Shown piece after piece: positions 35,301 to 49,439 of a stretch of DNA of 64,000 bases. A program made the translations under genes and the position numbers. Origin of the DNA: Cyanoderma ruficeps (lineage: Eukaryota; Chordata; Aves; Passeriformes; Timaliidae); NCBI GenBank assembly GCA_008694505.1, contig VZDJ01000116.1, forward strand, positions 18,465,716 to 18,529,715. Direction: 5' to 3'. Each line of letters begins with the position of its first letter. Within the stretch, counting starts at the first letter, position 1. The notes under the pieces were generated by a model that saw only the letters and a list, made by a program, of their open reading frames with translations, ran no database searches and was not told the DNA's origin.

Positions 35301-36482
35301 GAGCAGAAAGGGAAGGGCAGTTTCAGGTTTCAGCATATCTGGATTTGGAGTAAGGCAGAGAGCAGCTATGCTGACCATAGCTGAAGAGAGCAGTGTAATG
35401 GATTCAAAGGGACTGAGGAAGGAGATAATATTTGATGGATTTTCCATTACCCAGGACAGACTGCTGTGTGGCAGCATCACTGTGCAGAATACACCCCAGA
35501 GGGCAACATGAAAGAGGAGGAGAGCTGGAAATGAAAGCAGTTTAAGCAATAAGGCTGTCAAGCACACACAATATTTAAGAGTTAGGGAAAGGGAGGAAGC
35601 TACAGACCAACAGACAAGGCATTCTTCAGTGCTTGCAGACCAGAGTAGTAAAGTTATGTTCTTTAATAACAGGGAAACGTTACTCACTGCTTTTGCATCC
35701 ACTAAGATGTTGCATCATACCAGACTGGTTCCTGGCCTACCAGTCTACAGCTGGTCTGTCTCTAAACCAGGATATGGGTAGACTTGAGCAGGGAAAAATG
35801 AGCTACAGAGACAAAGATTTCAATAAGCTGCAGATGTCACCCTTGGAGCCCAGCACAAAGTCCTGTTTTGCCTGTGTGCTATTTTAATGGGCAGATGGTC
35901 ACCCCAATGCATCTCTAAGCCTCCTGCCTGTGCTAAGGAAAGGTCAGGTGAGTTTCCACATACATTTTACATAAGTGTCACATCAAGAGCACCTATATTT
36001 TGCAACAGATTCACTAGAATGGAGCAAATCATAATAAAAGTGTCCTTTGTACACAGCTGCTACATGAGAAGCCCATTAAGATGTGGTTAGTCTTTTCAAA
36101 ATGGAACTGAGGAACATGCGATGCTGAACTATTCCATTTCTGGAACCTGAATTAAGCATCTTTAGTTAAAAAAAAAAAAGGCAGTGCAGCTAAATACATA
36201 TACATGACAAATGGCATCTCACTTTTAACAGAATGAGACCATACCAAATAAAATTACCTTTCCACACAACCACAGACCACAGCAAACAGCAGTGAAACTA
36301 GTTTCAAAGATTTATTTGAAGGAGATTAATGAGAAGCAACCATTAAAGTTAAATCTCACTCCTTTCAATGGCCTGTGGCTCTATAACACATCTTCTTCCT
36401 ATTAGAAGCTCTCACTTGAGGGGAAAAAAGCATAAAGCAAGTGAATACCAATTTTCTCTTGGTAAGAAGAAGCTTTCCATAC
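32351..36482 (-). other. SH3PXD2A intron upstream of the cassette exon
   Basis: A 4.1-kb phase-1 intron from donor GTATGG to acceptor CAAACTAG. The acceptor is preceded by an almost unbroken pyrimidine tract (32362-32408 region). That is unusually strong, and it is matched by a weak donor on the far side of the cassette. No further exon is recognised between 32351 and 36482. Confidence 0.9.
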
Positions 36483-36562
36483 CTTCCCCAAATTTAGATG
36501 TGTTGATGTCAGAGTCATCTCTGGTTCCATTTTGGGATTCCAGGTATGTAGCAGGGACCCAT

Positions 36563-36596
<34 letters not shown>
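36483..36596 (-). CDS. SH3PXD2A: SH3PXD2A coding exon: second half of SH3-1 domain
   Basis: This 114-nt exon starts after a pyrimidine-rich acceptor ending TTTTTGTAG and stops at a donor GTATGG. The first two bases complete a glycine codon from the missing upstream exon. The last base starts a valine or glutamate codon, depending on which exon follows. It encodes about 37 residues beginning [20 protein letters not shown], which is the conserved SH3 signature: a tryptophan pair, then GWVP and the ATYL motif. An acidic, polar stretch ([12 protein letters not shown]) follows. In TKS5 this SH3 and the next one act as a tandem pair that can fold back on the PX region and also bind proline-rich partners. 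The first half of the SH3 (the strands before the tryptophan pair) is not recognisable upstream within the window. Confidence 0.95.
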
Positions 36597-36598
<2 letters not shown>

Positions 36599-39500
36599 AC
36601 AAAAAGCAGCAAAAGAAGTTTCTCAGTCAACATTTAGAGGAACAAGAACATTAAAATGCTGCAGATAAGATGGCAGAGGCCAGTAGCTCTGGTGCATATT
36701 TGAGGTGTTCTGCAGCTTCCTAGAACAAGAAAGGGTTTAGCATTATTATGCCATTTCTATAAGATCCTGTCCTGATGGTAGTGTGCAGGCATGCTAGAAA
36801 AAGGGTGCAATGAAGCAATTACCAATTTATTTTAAGAAATTCCAAGTCCATCCATGACAACTTTGACTGAAGTTCTCTAATTCAGTTTCTCCAAGCTGGT
36901 CTTGCTACATGTACATCTACAGCATCAAAACACTGTATGTGTAAATATGTACACATGCACACATGTGAAACAGCACAAACAATAACCAAACCCTAATATG
37001 AAGTATTACAAAAAGCAAAAGAGGGAAACAGCAAAGACATTCATAGAAGAGCGCAGATTTCAGAACAGGATATAAAAGTGCTTCTAAAGCACTTGTAACC
37101 ACAGCTGGTGTTTAACAAACATGACCTGAATTCAATACCCTGGGAAGCTGGAAAGCACTGCACAGAATAAAAATAAAGAGAGAAAAGCCAACTGAAATAT
37201 GACTTCAGGCCATAAGCACCAGTTATTTATCTTCCCACCTGAACATCCAAGTTTCAACCAGTATCTATAAAAATGTTAAGCATTCAGCAATATATATGGA
37301 TATAACCTTTAGGTCGTATCTGTGGACGGATGTATAAAATTATACGCATGCCAGTTTCAGATTAAATGCATTCCAGCTATAACCAGCCTTGCCTCTTTTC
37401 TTGCTTGGTTACACTGATTTATTTAATCCTCCAATGCTTCTGGAAGATAGATTCACTCATCCAAGAACTTGCCGCTCTCAGATATGAGCACAGCTAGATT
37501 CCCCTCCATTCAGACAAGGTCTGGGTTAACACAACAGGAAAACAAAGAGTCTAACAGGTAAGCAAACTACTTCTGTTGTTTTCTGTGATACCCCAGTTTC
37601 CCCAGGAAACAAAAGCTGCTTGGTCAGGACCATGCAAACCATTGTCCACTACGACCCTTCCAGCTTCCCCAAAGGGAGTTGGGAAAACAGCTATTTATGT
37701 ACATACACCTCAGAACAGTTTACAGACTTTGATGGCTGCCATAAACACAGCAAATTTCACAGAAGCCTGCCTGCGATGAGCAAAGGTGCCAGCCTGGGCT
37801 GTAAAGAGATGGGCACCAACACTAGTGAGCTGTGTGGTGGCCACACATTCCTCCCACAGCTGGGATGCCACAGCCCAGCCCAGCGAGGGGGAGAGGAAGG
37901 GCTGCTGGGCTCTGTAGCCATGCCACGTGAAACTGCCCGTAAGAGAAAAACCACCCTGCTGAAACAATGCTCAAGTGTTTGTGCTGAAAGTCACTCAACT
38001 TCATTCCAAATACTGTCACAGAAGATTTTACCAGAGAACAGTAGCTACAAACCCTTGGTTCCTTCCTGGGGCATATGTCTGAGAGACAATGTACCCCAAG
38101 CAACAACCCCTCACACGCCTCTGGGCAGCTCCTAGGCAGCTCTATTTATTTACTGTCCAAATTCAGACATAGATTTCCATCTTCTGGCCCAGCAGAGGTT
38201 TGGAAACTTTGCTTCACAAGACTCATGGTTGGAAAGTTTAAATTTAGTTATTCTCACTCAGCAGGAGGTGGATTCTCCTGCCACGAAGCCCACAGGAGTG
38301 AACATGCAGGATCTGCCAGACCGTTTCAAAAACACGTCTTCATGGTTGCTCCTTATTTCACCAGTAACGTATCGACATGGGTAGCAAACACAGTTTAACA
38401 CACACTTATAATTGGCCACAAAATGTAAGAAGCTGGCTTCCAGCTGATATTAATTAGACTGGAATAGTTTACGTAAACTCTTCCTCAGAAAGAAATTAAA
38501 CACAAGTGCAAAAAAACACTTGCCTACACTTAAAAATGTACATTTGGGCCAAATTCAAACCATGGTAAAACCATCTTTGGAGGGCTGGATTGCACTTCCT
38601 TGACATCAACCTCGTGCTAGCCCATTTCACAATACAGTTCCCTCTGGTTTGGCTCACTAGCCTCAGAGCCAAGTTTAGATCTTTTGCTTGGGGCCATAGG
38701 GTAGCTGAGCCTCCATCCATCTAAGCATGACTCAGGCTAAAGCTCCTAACTGCCACAGAACTCACAAGAGCTGTAATTTATTTCTAAAGATTTCCTTTAT
38801 AAACTCTGCGCAAGGGTAACGTATAAATGAGAAGGCTCTGCAGGTACTGAGAAATCACAGCATTTGTCCAAGTTAGGGAAAACCAGCCCCCCACTCTGAA
38901 ATTCTCTTCCCCCATTTCAAGCTTACTTCTCAGAAGGACAGAAAAAAGGCCTTAATATAGCCCATTGAAATAGCACATCAACAGAAAAATGTGTGTTTTG
39001 TTTAAACAGACTCAACAACTGAGAAGACTAAGAAACTCCCAGCAACACCCTCTGGCAGCAGAGAAGCCACAAATGGGTGCTCACAAACAAGATGTGCAAA
39101 GTCTCACAGTGGTCAAGCAACCACTGTTGAGGCAGCACATCCCTTATGAGACCAAAACCTAAATTATAACGGCACATCCAAGCCATAACCCTATAGAAAG
39201 GAAATTACAGTACAGTGCAAGTATTGACTCTGAGCAGAAAATGGCTGCAGTGCAGACAAGCTCCTCAACACAGCCTGTGCATGACAGCCACAAACTGCAG
39301 AACTCTGCCCTGCTGATCATGAAGTACTTGCTCTGCATTGCCCCCTCATTAGAAGCATCAGGGCAGCTGCTGTTTGGTACCACCACCCCTTCCCCCTCTC
39401 ACCCTCAGGTTCATGGGTATTCAGAGTCTGCAGACAAATTAGACAGACTGGTCTTAGTTTGCACTATTACAGCCCCAACATTCTGCAGAAAATCTCTTGT

Positions 39501-42500
39501 CCCATCCCTTGCCATCTTTCCCAACCCAGAGCATCACAGAAAACTTGCTTTTGAAACACAGAACAAAACACTGCATTTATTTTGAGTTCTCCATCTATGC
39601 TGGAGTTTAGCTTGACTTCACAATTCATTATTAAAACCATTCTGCAGCAACATCTGCAGGGAATTATGTAAAGTTATCTCTGTGCACTGCCAAGCCAGTC
39701 TGAGGTTCACTCTTGCACTCACAGCATCTGTAAAAATTAGGCAGTGCTTTACAGACTGAGTTAACCCTTACAGGTGTCCTGTTTCTCAGACACCAAAACT
39801 ACTCTAACCCTCATGCTGATGTGACATGGATGTCTAGACTGAGATGTCCCAGTCTCTGATGAGGATTTAAAGGGAGTTTGAGCTTCACAGAGGCACAAAG
39901 GGAGTTGTAGCCACTGTGTCCAGATCAAGTTCAACTTTGCTGCGTTACTCTAACTGCCTTAACACTAACCCAAGAACATACATTTTTAAGGTAGGAGTGC
40001 AATTTTGTCTCCACATACGTTGCTGCTTTGGTTGGCATCTGTCAGCATCCCTAAGCTGCAACAGCCAAGATAACTCCCCATTCACAGAGTCCACCTAGGT
40101 TCAGATAACTCCCAGGCATTTCACCAGTTACCAAGAAAGGACCAGTTCCACTTGACAGGCATATAATGCACATGGCAAGACGGTGATTGCAAAATGGATT
40201 GGTCACACTGTAGAATGGCTAAATGACAAAAAGACTTCGATTCTAAAAAAATCATGTTCTTGCTTATAATTGTATTTCCAGTCCTCTTCCCGAAAGGCTT
40301 TCGCAAAAGTGAAAGAATTAAGCAAATGTTAACCACAAAATGCACCACAGGAAACTACTGGAACATAGTTAAAGGAGTATATTTTATACCTCTTTTGCTC
40401 ATGTTTGTAGGCATCCTTACCCATCCATAGTTGAATGGATGATACACACCAACAGGAGAACAAGCTGCTCCCATTGAAGCCTGTCTGATCATAAGATGCT
40501 ACAAAACACTTTAAATACATAAGATTGCAAGATCATGCTGAACTTTAGCTTCTAATTCTCTCCTCAACCATTAATTTCTCTGTAAACGTTGATTGCCATT
40601 TTATGAGCTTAACTAAAGTAAACAGGACTGATAGCACCACTGTAAAAGGGCATGGCTATTTCTCCAGCATGAGCAGACTACACATTCTTCTAAACAAATA
40701 CTTAAGTAACACTCCACCTCTCAAGAGTCTTGGAAAAATCCCACTCAAGCAGCAGTCTGATACATTTGACACAAAGTCTATTGGCTTTGGAGAGCTGTTA
40801 ATTTTTAACTCCTTCTGCCTTAGAACTTTCTTGAGAGATTCTTTTAATCCAACAACATAAATTCTCCTACAAAGCTGTACTAGGTACAATTAGGTCACTT
40901 CCAGACCAGTCACACAGACCTTTCCATGCCAACAGCGGATTCCTTCCCTTCAGAGATATGATCTACTTCATTAAAAACAGCTAAGATAAGGGTGCTGCTG
41001 CACAGTTGAAGGCACTTGCTTTTTCCACCCCTCCAAAGCTCTTGCCACACAGTACATACATATTTGATACACACAGGGCAGTCAGTTGTAATTGCCTCTG
41101 ACAGACCTCTGAAGAATACGTAGAGGCAGATGTATAAAGGCACCAGAAGTAGCTTTTACAAGAGGTATTTTCTGCAGTAAGCTTATTCTCACACTCACTC
41201 CCGTGTCTGCTGTTAGACACTACCATTGTCCATGATGGCTCTGCTCTCTGTAAAAGGCTTTTTCAGTCCCACACGCTTGGGAAAGGTGCAAGGTTGAAAC
41301 CACTAAATTCATAAGAAGGCCAGTGTCTAACTGCTGAGACTTTTATTCTTACAATTCACAGAAGAGGCATCTTTAAATATGGAGATACATGCAAGGTTTT
41401 TCTAGCACAGAGCTGACTGCAGTTTAGGGTACAGAAGCTTGTGAATGACTCAGTGCAAAGCAGACTAAGGCTGTCATCTTAGGATGAATTTTTAAAGCTG
41501 GTGAAATATTAAAGGCAGCTTTCACCTCAAAAGACAATGTTTCCCAGCCTGTGTGCACTGCAGATTTCACTGCAGCCACCACTCAACCATGGACCAATGT
41601 TTGTCTTGTTTTAGAGATGAAAGTGGGGCCCAAACACACGCCCCAGGAAGAAAGATGTTTGTGGAAGACATCCTACTCAAACACAATTAAGATCCACAGC
41701 ACAGGTTCGCAGCCTTTTGTGTGCCACATATTTATGGGCCATAGAGTAGGATTCCAGATAAACCATGTATTATGATCCTTCCAGACAGTTCATGTCCTAG
41801 AGCTGGGAGTGTGGCTCATATGGGAAACCCCACTTCCAACAGGAAGTGTTGCAACCCCACGTCTCTGCCTGATTGCTCTGATATTCAAGAGTGAAGGCTG
41901 TTGCCTTCCAACTACTGTGGTTGCACTCTAGGTACTAAATCCTGCTTCAGGAACTTAGGAAGAAAGTCCACCACCCCAGGTTACTGGTTAATTCCAAGAG
42001 GTTTCTTAATTTGCTGCTGAAATACTCCAAGAGCCTGTGATAGGGCAGAGCTGTTGGCTTTTTCATGTAAGAGAAAAGTGAAAAAAGGATCACACCTGTC
42101 CCTCCTTCCTGGCAGCCTGGCATGGGAATTTGGAGATTCTATATGGGTTATGAAACAGGTCTTCTACCAGAGTGTTAAAAAAATTAACAAAGAACTACAA
42201 ACTGTCTTTTTCTTTTTTTAAAGAGCAGTTCTTGTTTAAAGATAATTAAGATTTAAAAGGTGATAAGCAAACATTTTGCTCCTGGTACCAACAACCCCAA
42301 TATCTGAAGGATAGACCTTAGAAACCACACACCTATTCAACAGTGGTCGCACAGCCACAGGCCACAGTCTGGCCAGCAAGATACCCGCAATATTTAAAAC
42401 TGAGTAATAGTTTTCATATTTAGTGAAGAGAGTACACATTGAAGGAGGATGAGAGGCTGCACACTCCGGTGCCTTGTGTTCCACTGAAAATTTACAAGTG

Positions 42501-42811
42501 TCCCTAAAAAAATGTAATAGAAACTTGACCTTAAGAGCATCACTCTGGAACCCTGACAACCCAATGGACACATGGACTGCCCTGGAAACACTTTCCTTCC
42601 CTACTTAGGGAGGGTCTGAAAGCTGAGTTATGTTCTCATCAGAGTACAGGCTGCAGCAGTTTTTCTCAATTTGTTGATTGAAGCAACACTTGAGGGCTTC
42701 CTGAGGAGAGGGAGAAGATGAGGATCAGGGGGAAGTAGAGACTTCTGGAAGGCTGAAATTTGTTGATATCATTTTCTGGCTATTAACAGGACAGCATTTT
42801 ACCTTATGGAG

Positions 42812-43300
42812 CTAAAAGTTGGAACGAAAGGCCAAGAGCTGAGACCACAGTTTGCTTTCTCCACCAATATTTGATAGCAACTGCAAATGCTTAGGGGTCA
42901 GCAGCAGCATGGGGAATTGCAGTCCTTTAGGTGTTACTAAGCACAAGGAAAAGAGAAGTGAATCCCAGAGTCTGGGTGCTGTAACATACTCTTCCTCCAG
43001 TGACTGGTTATTAACTAGTTGGATTTGCTGCCCTACTCCTTCCAGTCTGTCGTCTTCTTCTACTGCCAGTCTTGTGACATTTGCAGACAGAGACTTCTCA
43101 GCTGTGCTGTTAGCAAATACCATTGCTGCTATTCCTACAGCTGCAGAGCTGGCTGACATGGAGAGCCCACCACACGTGAATAAACATGCCAGTTAATGGT
43201 GCCACACAGGTTCTTCCTGGGCCCAAACCAGCTGATTAGGTGTGCACATAAGCATTTGATACCGAGTCCTAACGTGCATCACAGATTCTGGCTGAAATAT
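42812..43300 (-). pseudogene. Possible decayed retroviral env-like fragment
   Basis: Two minus-strand open segments in the same frame are separated by one TAA at 43193-43195. The upstream piece (43196-43300) gives 35 codons. The downstream piece (42812-43192) gives 126 codons and a stop. The second piece opens with an alanine-rich hydrophobic stretch, then two potential N-glycosylation sites (NST, NVT), then a heptad-like run of Leu/Val positions with many Glu, Gln and Asp. This resembles the order fusion peptide then helical repeat in retroviral transmembrane subunits. I cannot tie it to a named family, and no LTR, pol or gag was recognised nearby. Chance is a real alternative. The fragment is broken and far shorter than an env gene. 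Confidence 0.25.
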
Positions 43301-46300
43301 CTAGCTTGCTCAAGTTGGTGTCACATCATGTTGTACACACAAACACACATGTATCTATGTGGAAATTCATACCCTGATCTCTGCAATCAAAAACATATTA
43401 TCCTTGTCTACTGCTGGAATTGGAATTGTGTTTCCTTGTACTCTTGGAAAAAACAGAAGTGATCAGAACATGGGAAAAGTTCATGGGAAAAGAGAAAACT
43501 GGATAATATACAACTCAGCTCTAATACTTTGTGGGTTACATCACTAGCAGAGACGATGGATATTCTGAGTATTAGACAACTAGGAAATACCACATTACTG
43601 TATTTATTCAAATCTTATAAGCTAGTAGGCAACAAGCCCTCCAGAGGTGCACATTTGGCAAAATACTTATATATTTATCTCTCATTAGATTGACACACAC
43701 TTCTTGTGTCCATGCGTAGAGGGAGTTGTTCAAGTACAGCACACAGTTTATCTTTGTGTTCTGATAATACAAACTGATCGTTACAGACTCCAAGTGCTGT
43801 ATCTGCAGCTATTTGCTATGGCCCAATTGTTACCCAGGGGCTTCCCCTCCCTGTTCAAAAAATGGCCTCAGATTTGTGTATTGACACAGCTGGAACGAAG
43901 GAATCTGCCAAACATGTTTTCTAGAATTGGCACGTACATCCACAAAGCCATCACACAATCCAGGACAAATTACACATTGTGTTCTTAAAGCAAGGGAATC
44001 AACACACTACCTACATTAACAGATATGCAAAAGTCATTGACATTGCCTGTAAATCCCAGATCAAGTCCCATCACATTCCAGGTCACCAGCTTCTCTTAAA
44101 CTGTGAAGTATTCCACTCTCCCCAAGACAGGAGAAGATGAAAGCATCGCTTGCTAAGCCTGCTCATGTCTAACTTCAAAACACACATAGTCAACATGCCC
44201 AGGGTGTTGGCCAGCATCCCCAGACTTCTCACTTTAGGGGCTCCACACAGCAATCAAGTCAGCCAGTTCTACAGGTCAGTCAGCATCCAAGAAGCTGGGA
44301 AAAATTGTTTTCCAAGGCTCAAGCATCCTAATGCCTGCTAAAAATAAATTTTAAATAACCTTTCCCTCCCGCTTTACTTTAATGAACACCTAATGGTGAT
44401 ACTGTCTGTGCAATGTCAGCTGCATTCCACATAATCCAATGCATCTGTGTATGTCCAACCCACAGTACCAACTCAGTTATTACAGAAAATACCTGGTTAC
44501 TGATCACAGATTTTCCTTTTTTTTAGGTCTCATTTTTCTGATCCATTTGGATACTACATTTCCTGTCTGATCTCAAGTTCTGGTTGTACTATACATCTAT
44601 TTTCACCTTCTCTTAATTCTTTTCTCTAAGGAAGTGACAGATTTACACTGATCCTTCAAATATGAAGTCTTTGTGATTTCAGTAATCAGAAGGCAAGGTA
44701 AGATTGTGGAGATCACACAGATTGAATAGCTAGTACAAAAAGTTCTGCATTAAGTCTCTATGGGCAACAAGTGGTACTGGAGGGTCCCTTTCTTTCTTTT
44801 TTCCCTTTCCCTAAGGCTTTGTTTACTTCAGCAGGTCCCAGAAGTTGACCAGTGAGGATACTGTCTGCTGCTAACATCTTCCAGTACAACCTTCCTGATC
44901 ATGGGAAATTCCTGGGATACTTTCCTTCCTTCATGTTCAGTTATAGCCCAGAACCATTAATTTTCTCCTCCAAAAGGACTTCTGTCCTATATCTCCTGTT
45001 GTGTTGCTATTGTTACAAAGATGCTGCTCAAGTAAGAAAGTTAAGCAAAAAAATCCATCTCCCACCCCCCTTAAAGCCTGTCCTCCCATCTCGTCTCCAG
45101 CAGCCCATCATTTAAAGGTTGAAATCTACCCCCCAAACTAATGCTCTTGTCACCATGTTTACATAAATCAGTAATTTACAAAAGCTCCCAACCACCAGTG
45201 GGTTTGGCTAGGGCGCAAAGAGAGGAGGACTCCAGCAGATAGGGCAGAATATACAGAAATTTGGTGGGCAAACCCAACCCACGACAGAAAAATAATCCAC
45301 TGCCTTCAGAAAGACTACACCAGCATAGTCAGTGCCTGCAGTAAATTTTCCAGAGCCATGAACAACTGATTACAGTAAAGACATGCAAACAGATGGCTTT
45401 CCACCCCATGGGGCATGGGGAGCTCAGCCCTAGAAGCCAAGGGAGACTCTATTAGTCATGACCAGTGGTATTTTCTGTGGTCAGCCAACAGGGTGCAACC
45501 ATCAAGCTCACAAGTAATTTCCTCTGCATTCACAGGACTTAATCTTAAAGAAAACACATTTTGTGTCCAAGCTTTCTTTAGGAAAACATGAATAAGCTTT
45601 CAAATGGGCCTCATAGTAATCTTGTCCAAAGATTACAAATTACTTCCTAGTGGTTTAAAAAGTTACAGACCCCTAACCCCAGCTGATAGGAAATGGCCTT
45701 CACAGGCAGCAAAGAAGGGCCAATATTTACTTCCCATACAGATTGACCAAAGTTGCTTTTGTTTAAATTTCTTATTCTGAAGTCTGTAGAGAATGTGGTG
45801 TCAGTTGCTTACTGGGAATTCCTCACAACCACACAGAATTAGAAAAAAGAGTCTGAGAATTAGGAACAAAACCCAGCAGAGTACCAAACAGCACTGCAGG
45901 TGCTAGAGTCAAGATCATACAGGAATTCCGTATTTCATTTAAAAACACATTTGCTGCCTCTGAGGCACACTTTGGTTATGTCAGGACAGAACAGAGCAGT
46001 GCTACCTAAGAGCTTGAGGCAATGAACAAAGGCTACAGAATATCCAGCAGAAATCTGAGGATAAAGCAATCAAACAGTGATATTAGTTCAGTTTGATGCA
46101 CAGCTGAGTCACCAGATTAAGAATGGTGGCTTTTACAAATAGCTTTTGTAGGATCCCTCTGAACCATAATACTCCTGCTAAAGGAGCAGAGACACCTCCA
46201 TTTCCTGCAGCATCACTGCAGCATTCAGACAACCATCTCACAAATGGCCATTTCCATGTCCTGGCTGTTCCTTGAAGCTCTGCTGTCCAAACACAACTTC

Positions 46301-46319
46301 TGTCCAGCTCTAGTTATTA

Positions 46320-46640
46320 GCTAGATCTGGCGTAGCCCGGATGGTATCTCATCACAAACACTGACGTAAGCCAAATCCAATGCTCTGCTCTCTCCCTCTC
46401 TCTGACACTACTTCATTGCATTTCTCCTGAGTTCCATTCAAGCCACGTTTCTGCAGTGACCCCGGGAGCTGAGCCTCAAAGAGCTGCCTGCACAGGGCTG
46501 CAGGAAATGACAGCTTCGGAAATGAGTACCAGAGTGATGAATAGCTGGCAGCCAGAGCAGCCAGTGCGTTAGTGAGCTGCCAATTAATAACCTACATTGT
46601 ACTGAGCAGGGACATACATGGGCAAGAGTATCACTGACAC
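46320..46640. promoter_or_regulatory. Candidate conserved noncoding block in the long intron
   Basis: This is a GC-balanced segment with several CpGs (GGCGTAGCCCGG, CCCCGGGAG, CTTCGGAAATG) in an otherwise CpG-poor intron. It also has TGACGTAAG (CRE/AP-1-like) and CAATTAATAA at 46581-46590 with overlapping homeodomain cores. It could be an intronic enhancer. No splice-bounded open frame or start site is seen. Confidence 0.2.
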
Positions 46641-49439
46641 GCCCCAGAAGAGATTACAAACCCAATGCACTATTTTCTGAAGGGTTTTTCCAGGCTTGTC
46701 TAAAAGTTAGAAACTTAGACTTGTTACTATATTTCGTTCAGTGCAAAGCTGAACTGGTCTCATTTGGAGCAGATTATGGAAAACTGGAAGAAAAAAAAAG
46801 GAGAAAAAGATTTGCCTTTTGTCTTTATTCATCATGAAGTCCCAGAGAATGAGAACAGGCTGTGCAGGTGAAACAGAAGAGGGTATTGATCTTCAAGGAA
46901 GAGGCAACTGAGATCATCCATGTAGACTTTAAAAGAACAAGCAGGAATAACTGGGGTATCTGTATCCATCAACTCTAACAAAAAAGTGCATCAGCAGCAC
47001 AAGAAAAGAAGGTAAATGTAGGAAAGCTACTGAGGCAAAAAGCTCAGGTAAGATGGCTTCCTCCCCAGCCAAAAACCACTCTTACACTGCAGAAAACACT
47101 CTCCACACAGCCAAGTAACTAAGCTCACTCTGGCTTAGCCTCTGGATACAAAGGCTACACACTTGGCTCAAGCACCTCTGCAGGGATTTTGCTTCCATAG
47201 CAGTAAGCACATCATTTCCCTGCAGCTTCCTTGGTTGCCTCACCTGGGACCTTGACTTTAAAGACCGATGTTCAGACTTCGGTTGCTCTTTACAGACTGG
47301 AAAGGTAGTCTAGACTCAGAGCAGAGAATCACTGTCTCAAGAGACCAAAAACACCTCACTGAGTTAGTCTTGCACAATGGGAACATCAACAGCAATGTTT
47401 CTATTAACACCTTTCTCATGGAAAAAGGCCACGCTGTCGGCAGCTTCCAGGTGCTGGTCTCCCTCCAGGAAGGTACCATTAAGTGCACAATAAGTCAAAG
47501 TCCCAATACATAAACATTTTAATTTTCTGATTCTCCTTTCTGTCTCCTGAAGCTTAAACAAAGCCAGAGCAGGCACTAAGCACAGATTTGCTGGCAACAA
47601 TCAGGGAAGCTGATCTTCTGATGCTAAATAAAGGTTAGCAAGGCAAATTAATGATGTGAGATACAGAAGAGCTGTCAATCTCCATACATTTCACGGAGCT
47701 GAGAAAAGACAAATAGATCATTGTGAGGCTTATTCCCTTCCATTAGGAATAAATCAACCATGAAACAAGGGCAAGAGTAATGCTGTCCTTGGGCAAAAAG
47801 CTGAGATTTGCAGACCCTCCATTACAAACACACATGCATTATACAATACAGCACCATTTAAACTAAATAAGCGGCACAGTAAGGGATTACCTAAACCTGT
47901 TAGACAGATGATATAGAGGCACAGTGTTTATCTTTTCAACAGGGAGTCACTTAAGCTTACCCTATGAGTGCATGCTAGATTAAACCCTTCCCTCTCCCCA
48001 GCACAAGGCTACCAAAAGAGGAAATGTTGGACTGCCTGTAACCACCCCTGGCCTGAGCCTCCTGCAAGTGCTATACTTTCATGTGTCTCCTGCTATTCCC
48101 CAATTGCTCTGAAAACCTTCAACAGAAAACCTTCAGTTCAGGCATTTTGCAATCTTGCACTTTTCAGGATCTCATTCTTGGCAGATTGATGGCTTTTTTA
48201 GGGGTCCTTTTGGGGATTTTTTTTTCCTTATTTTCTTTCCCCTTCCGCCAAAGCACATTGATTTCCCCTTACTGCTTTAGGAAAGGTCAGGGATGGAGCA
48301 CAGAGGCTTCACATTCATTGCAAACTGAGAAAGAGGATGGTCCTGCAGCTGGGGAGCTGGCCCAGCTTTGGGGAGCTCTCCATAAGAGAGCTGAGAACCA
48401 GACCAATTCTTTATGTGGGAGGAGTTTTTCCCTCCCCAGTTTCCAAGCCTTGGTTACTTCCCTTCCCCTCCTCCACCACCCAGATCTGAACAGAGTTTCC
48501 TTTGTCTGTTCCCTATGTAGACTTCCATTCTCTGGAGACGGGGCCTAAATGTCTAGCACAACAGGACCCTGATCTCAGCTGGGCCTTAGGCACTGCCATA
48601 AAAAACAAACAGAGATCACAGAAGCATGGCTCTTGCAATGTAAAACAGCCTGGATAGCAAATAAGTCTTTGGATAGGTCTGTTAGCTGACATACTAATTA
48701 CACTGTTGGAATGCTATGCTTTCACAAAAGCTTGTATGGTCTGAAAGTTTATTCCAAAACATCCCGTTTAGTAACTATGAGGGCATTTGGAAAGGGAGCT
48801 GGAGTTCACTGCAGTCCTAACAAAGTATATGCAACACTGTACCTCCAGCAAGACCAAGGAGATTTCTAGCACACGTTAGGATGACTAATGAATTGAAGTT
48901 TCCTTGGCATTCTTCCCTCCCAACACATGTGGGCAAGGATTACAGAGTGGAAAGAACCCAAACTGGGGAGAAGAAAAGTGCATACTCCTGTAGCCATTAA
49001 ATCCCTACTGGGGAAGGGGTTTTCCCATTTCATTTCAGGGACGTCTACCCTCCCCTCCCTAGTTTGCATGGGCTGTTTGACACACACACACTCCCCCAAA
49101 ATTCTCAAACTGCAGCTCAGCAATACACTGTGCCATGAAGCGTGCAGAAGGCCAAGACCACACATTTTTGGGAAGGACAACCATCACTTCCACTTTACCC
49201 ACAAATTCCTAACACCAGGCATGAATTTCTTGGTCAATATTCTGGCTAGCAACCGACTCCACCTGAAGGTTCAACATCCTCCTGATGTTCTTCCCTCCCA
49301 TGTTAAGTTATAGGACAGCTCTTTTGTGCTCACAAGCTGTTTTCATGGAGATCATGCTTTCTTTGGCTGAGGCATTAGCCAATTGCTAATCCAAGTCAGT
49401 GAGTGGGGTTGCCCAGTACCAACACACGTAGCCTTCCAA

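Noticed and set aside
37620..38135. 171-codon plus-strand frame just upstream of the SH3-1 exon
   Set aside because: Four other overlapping frames are open in the same stretch, which points to composition. No family resemblance was found.
40240..40330. Minus-strand reading that gives NYKQEH-like residues, tested as the missing SH3-1 first-half exon
   Set aside because: Neither the preceding nor the following residues match an SH3 strand, and no acceptor or donor with the needed phase is present.
47258..47600. Overlapping minus-strand frames of 76 and 78 codons
   Set aside because: Both frames and the plus strand are open together. There is no splice context and no family resemblance.
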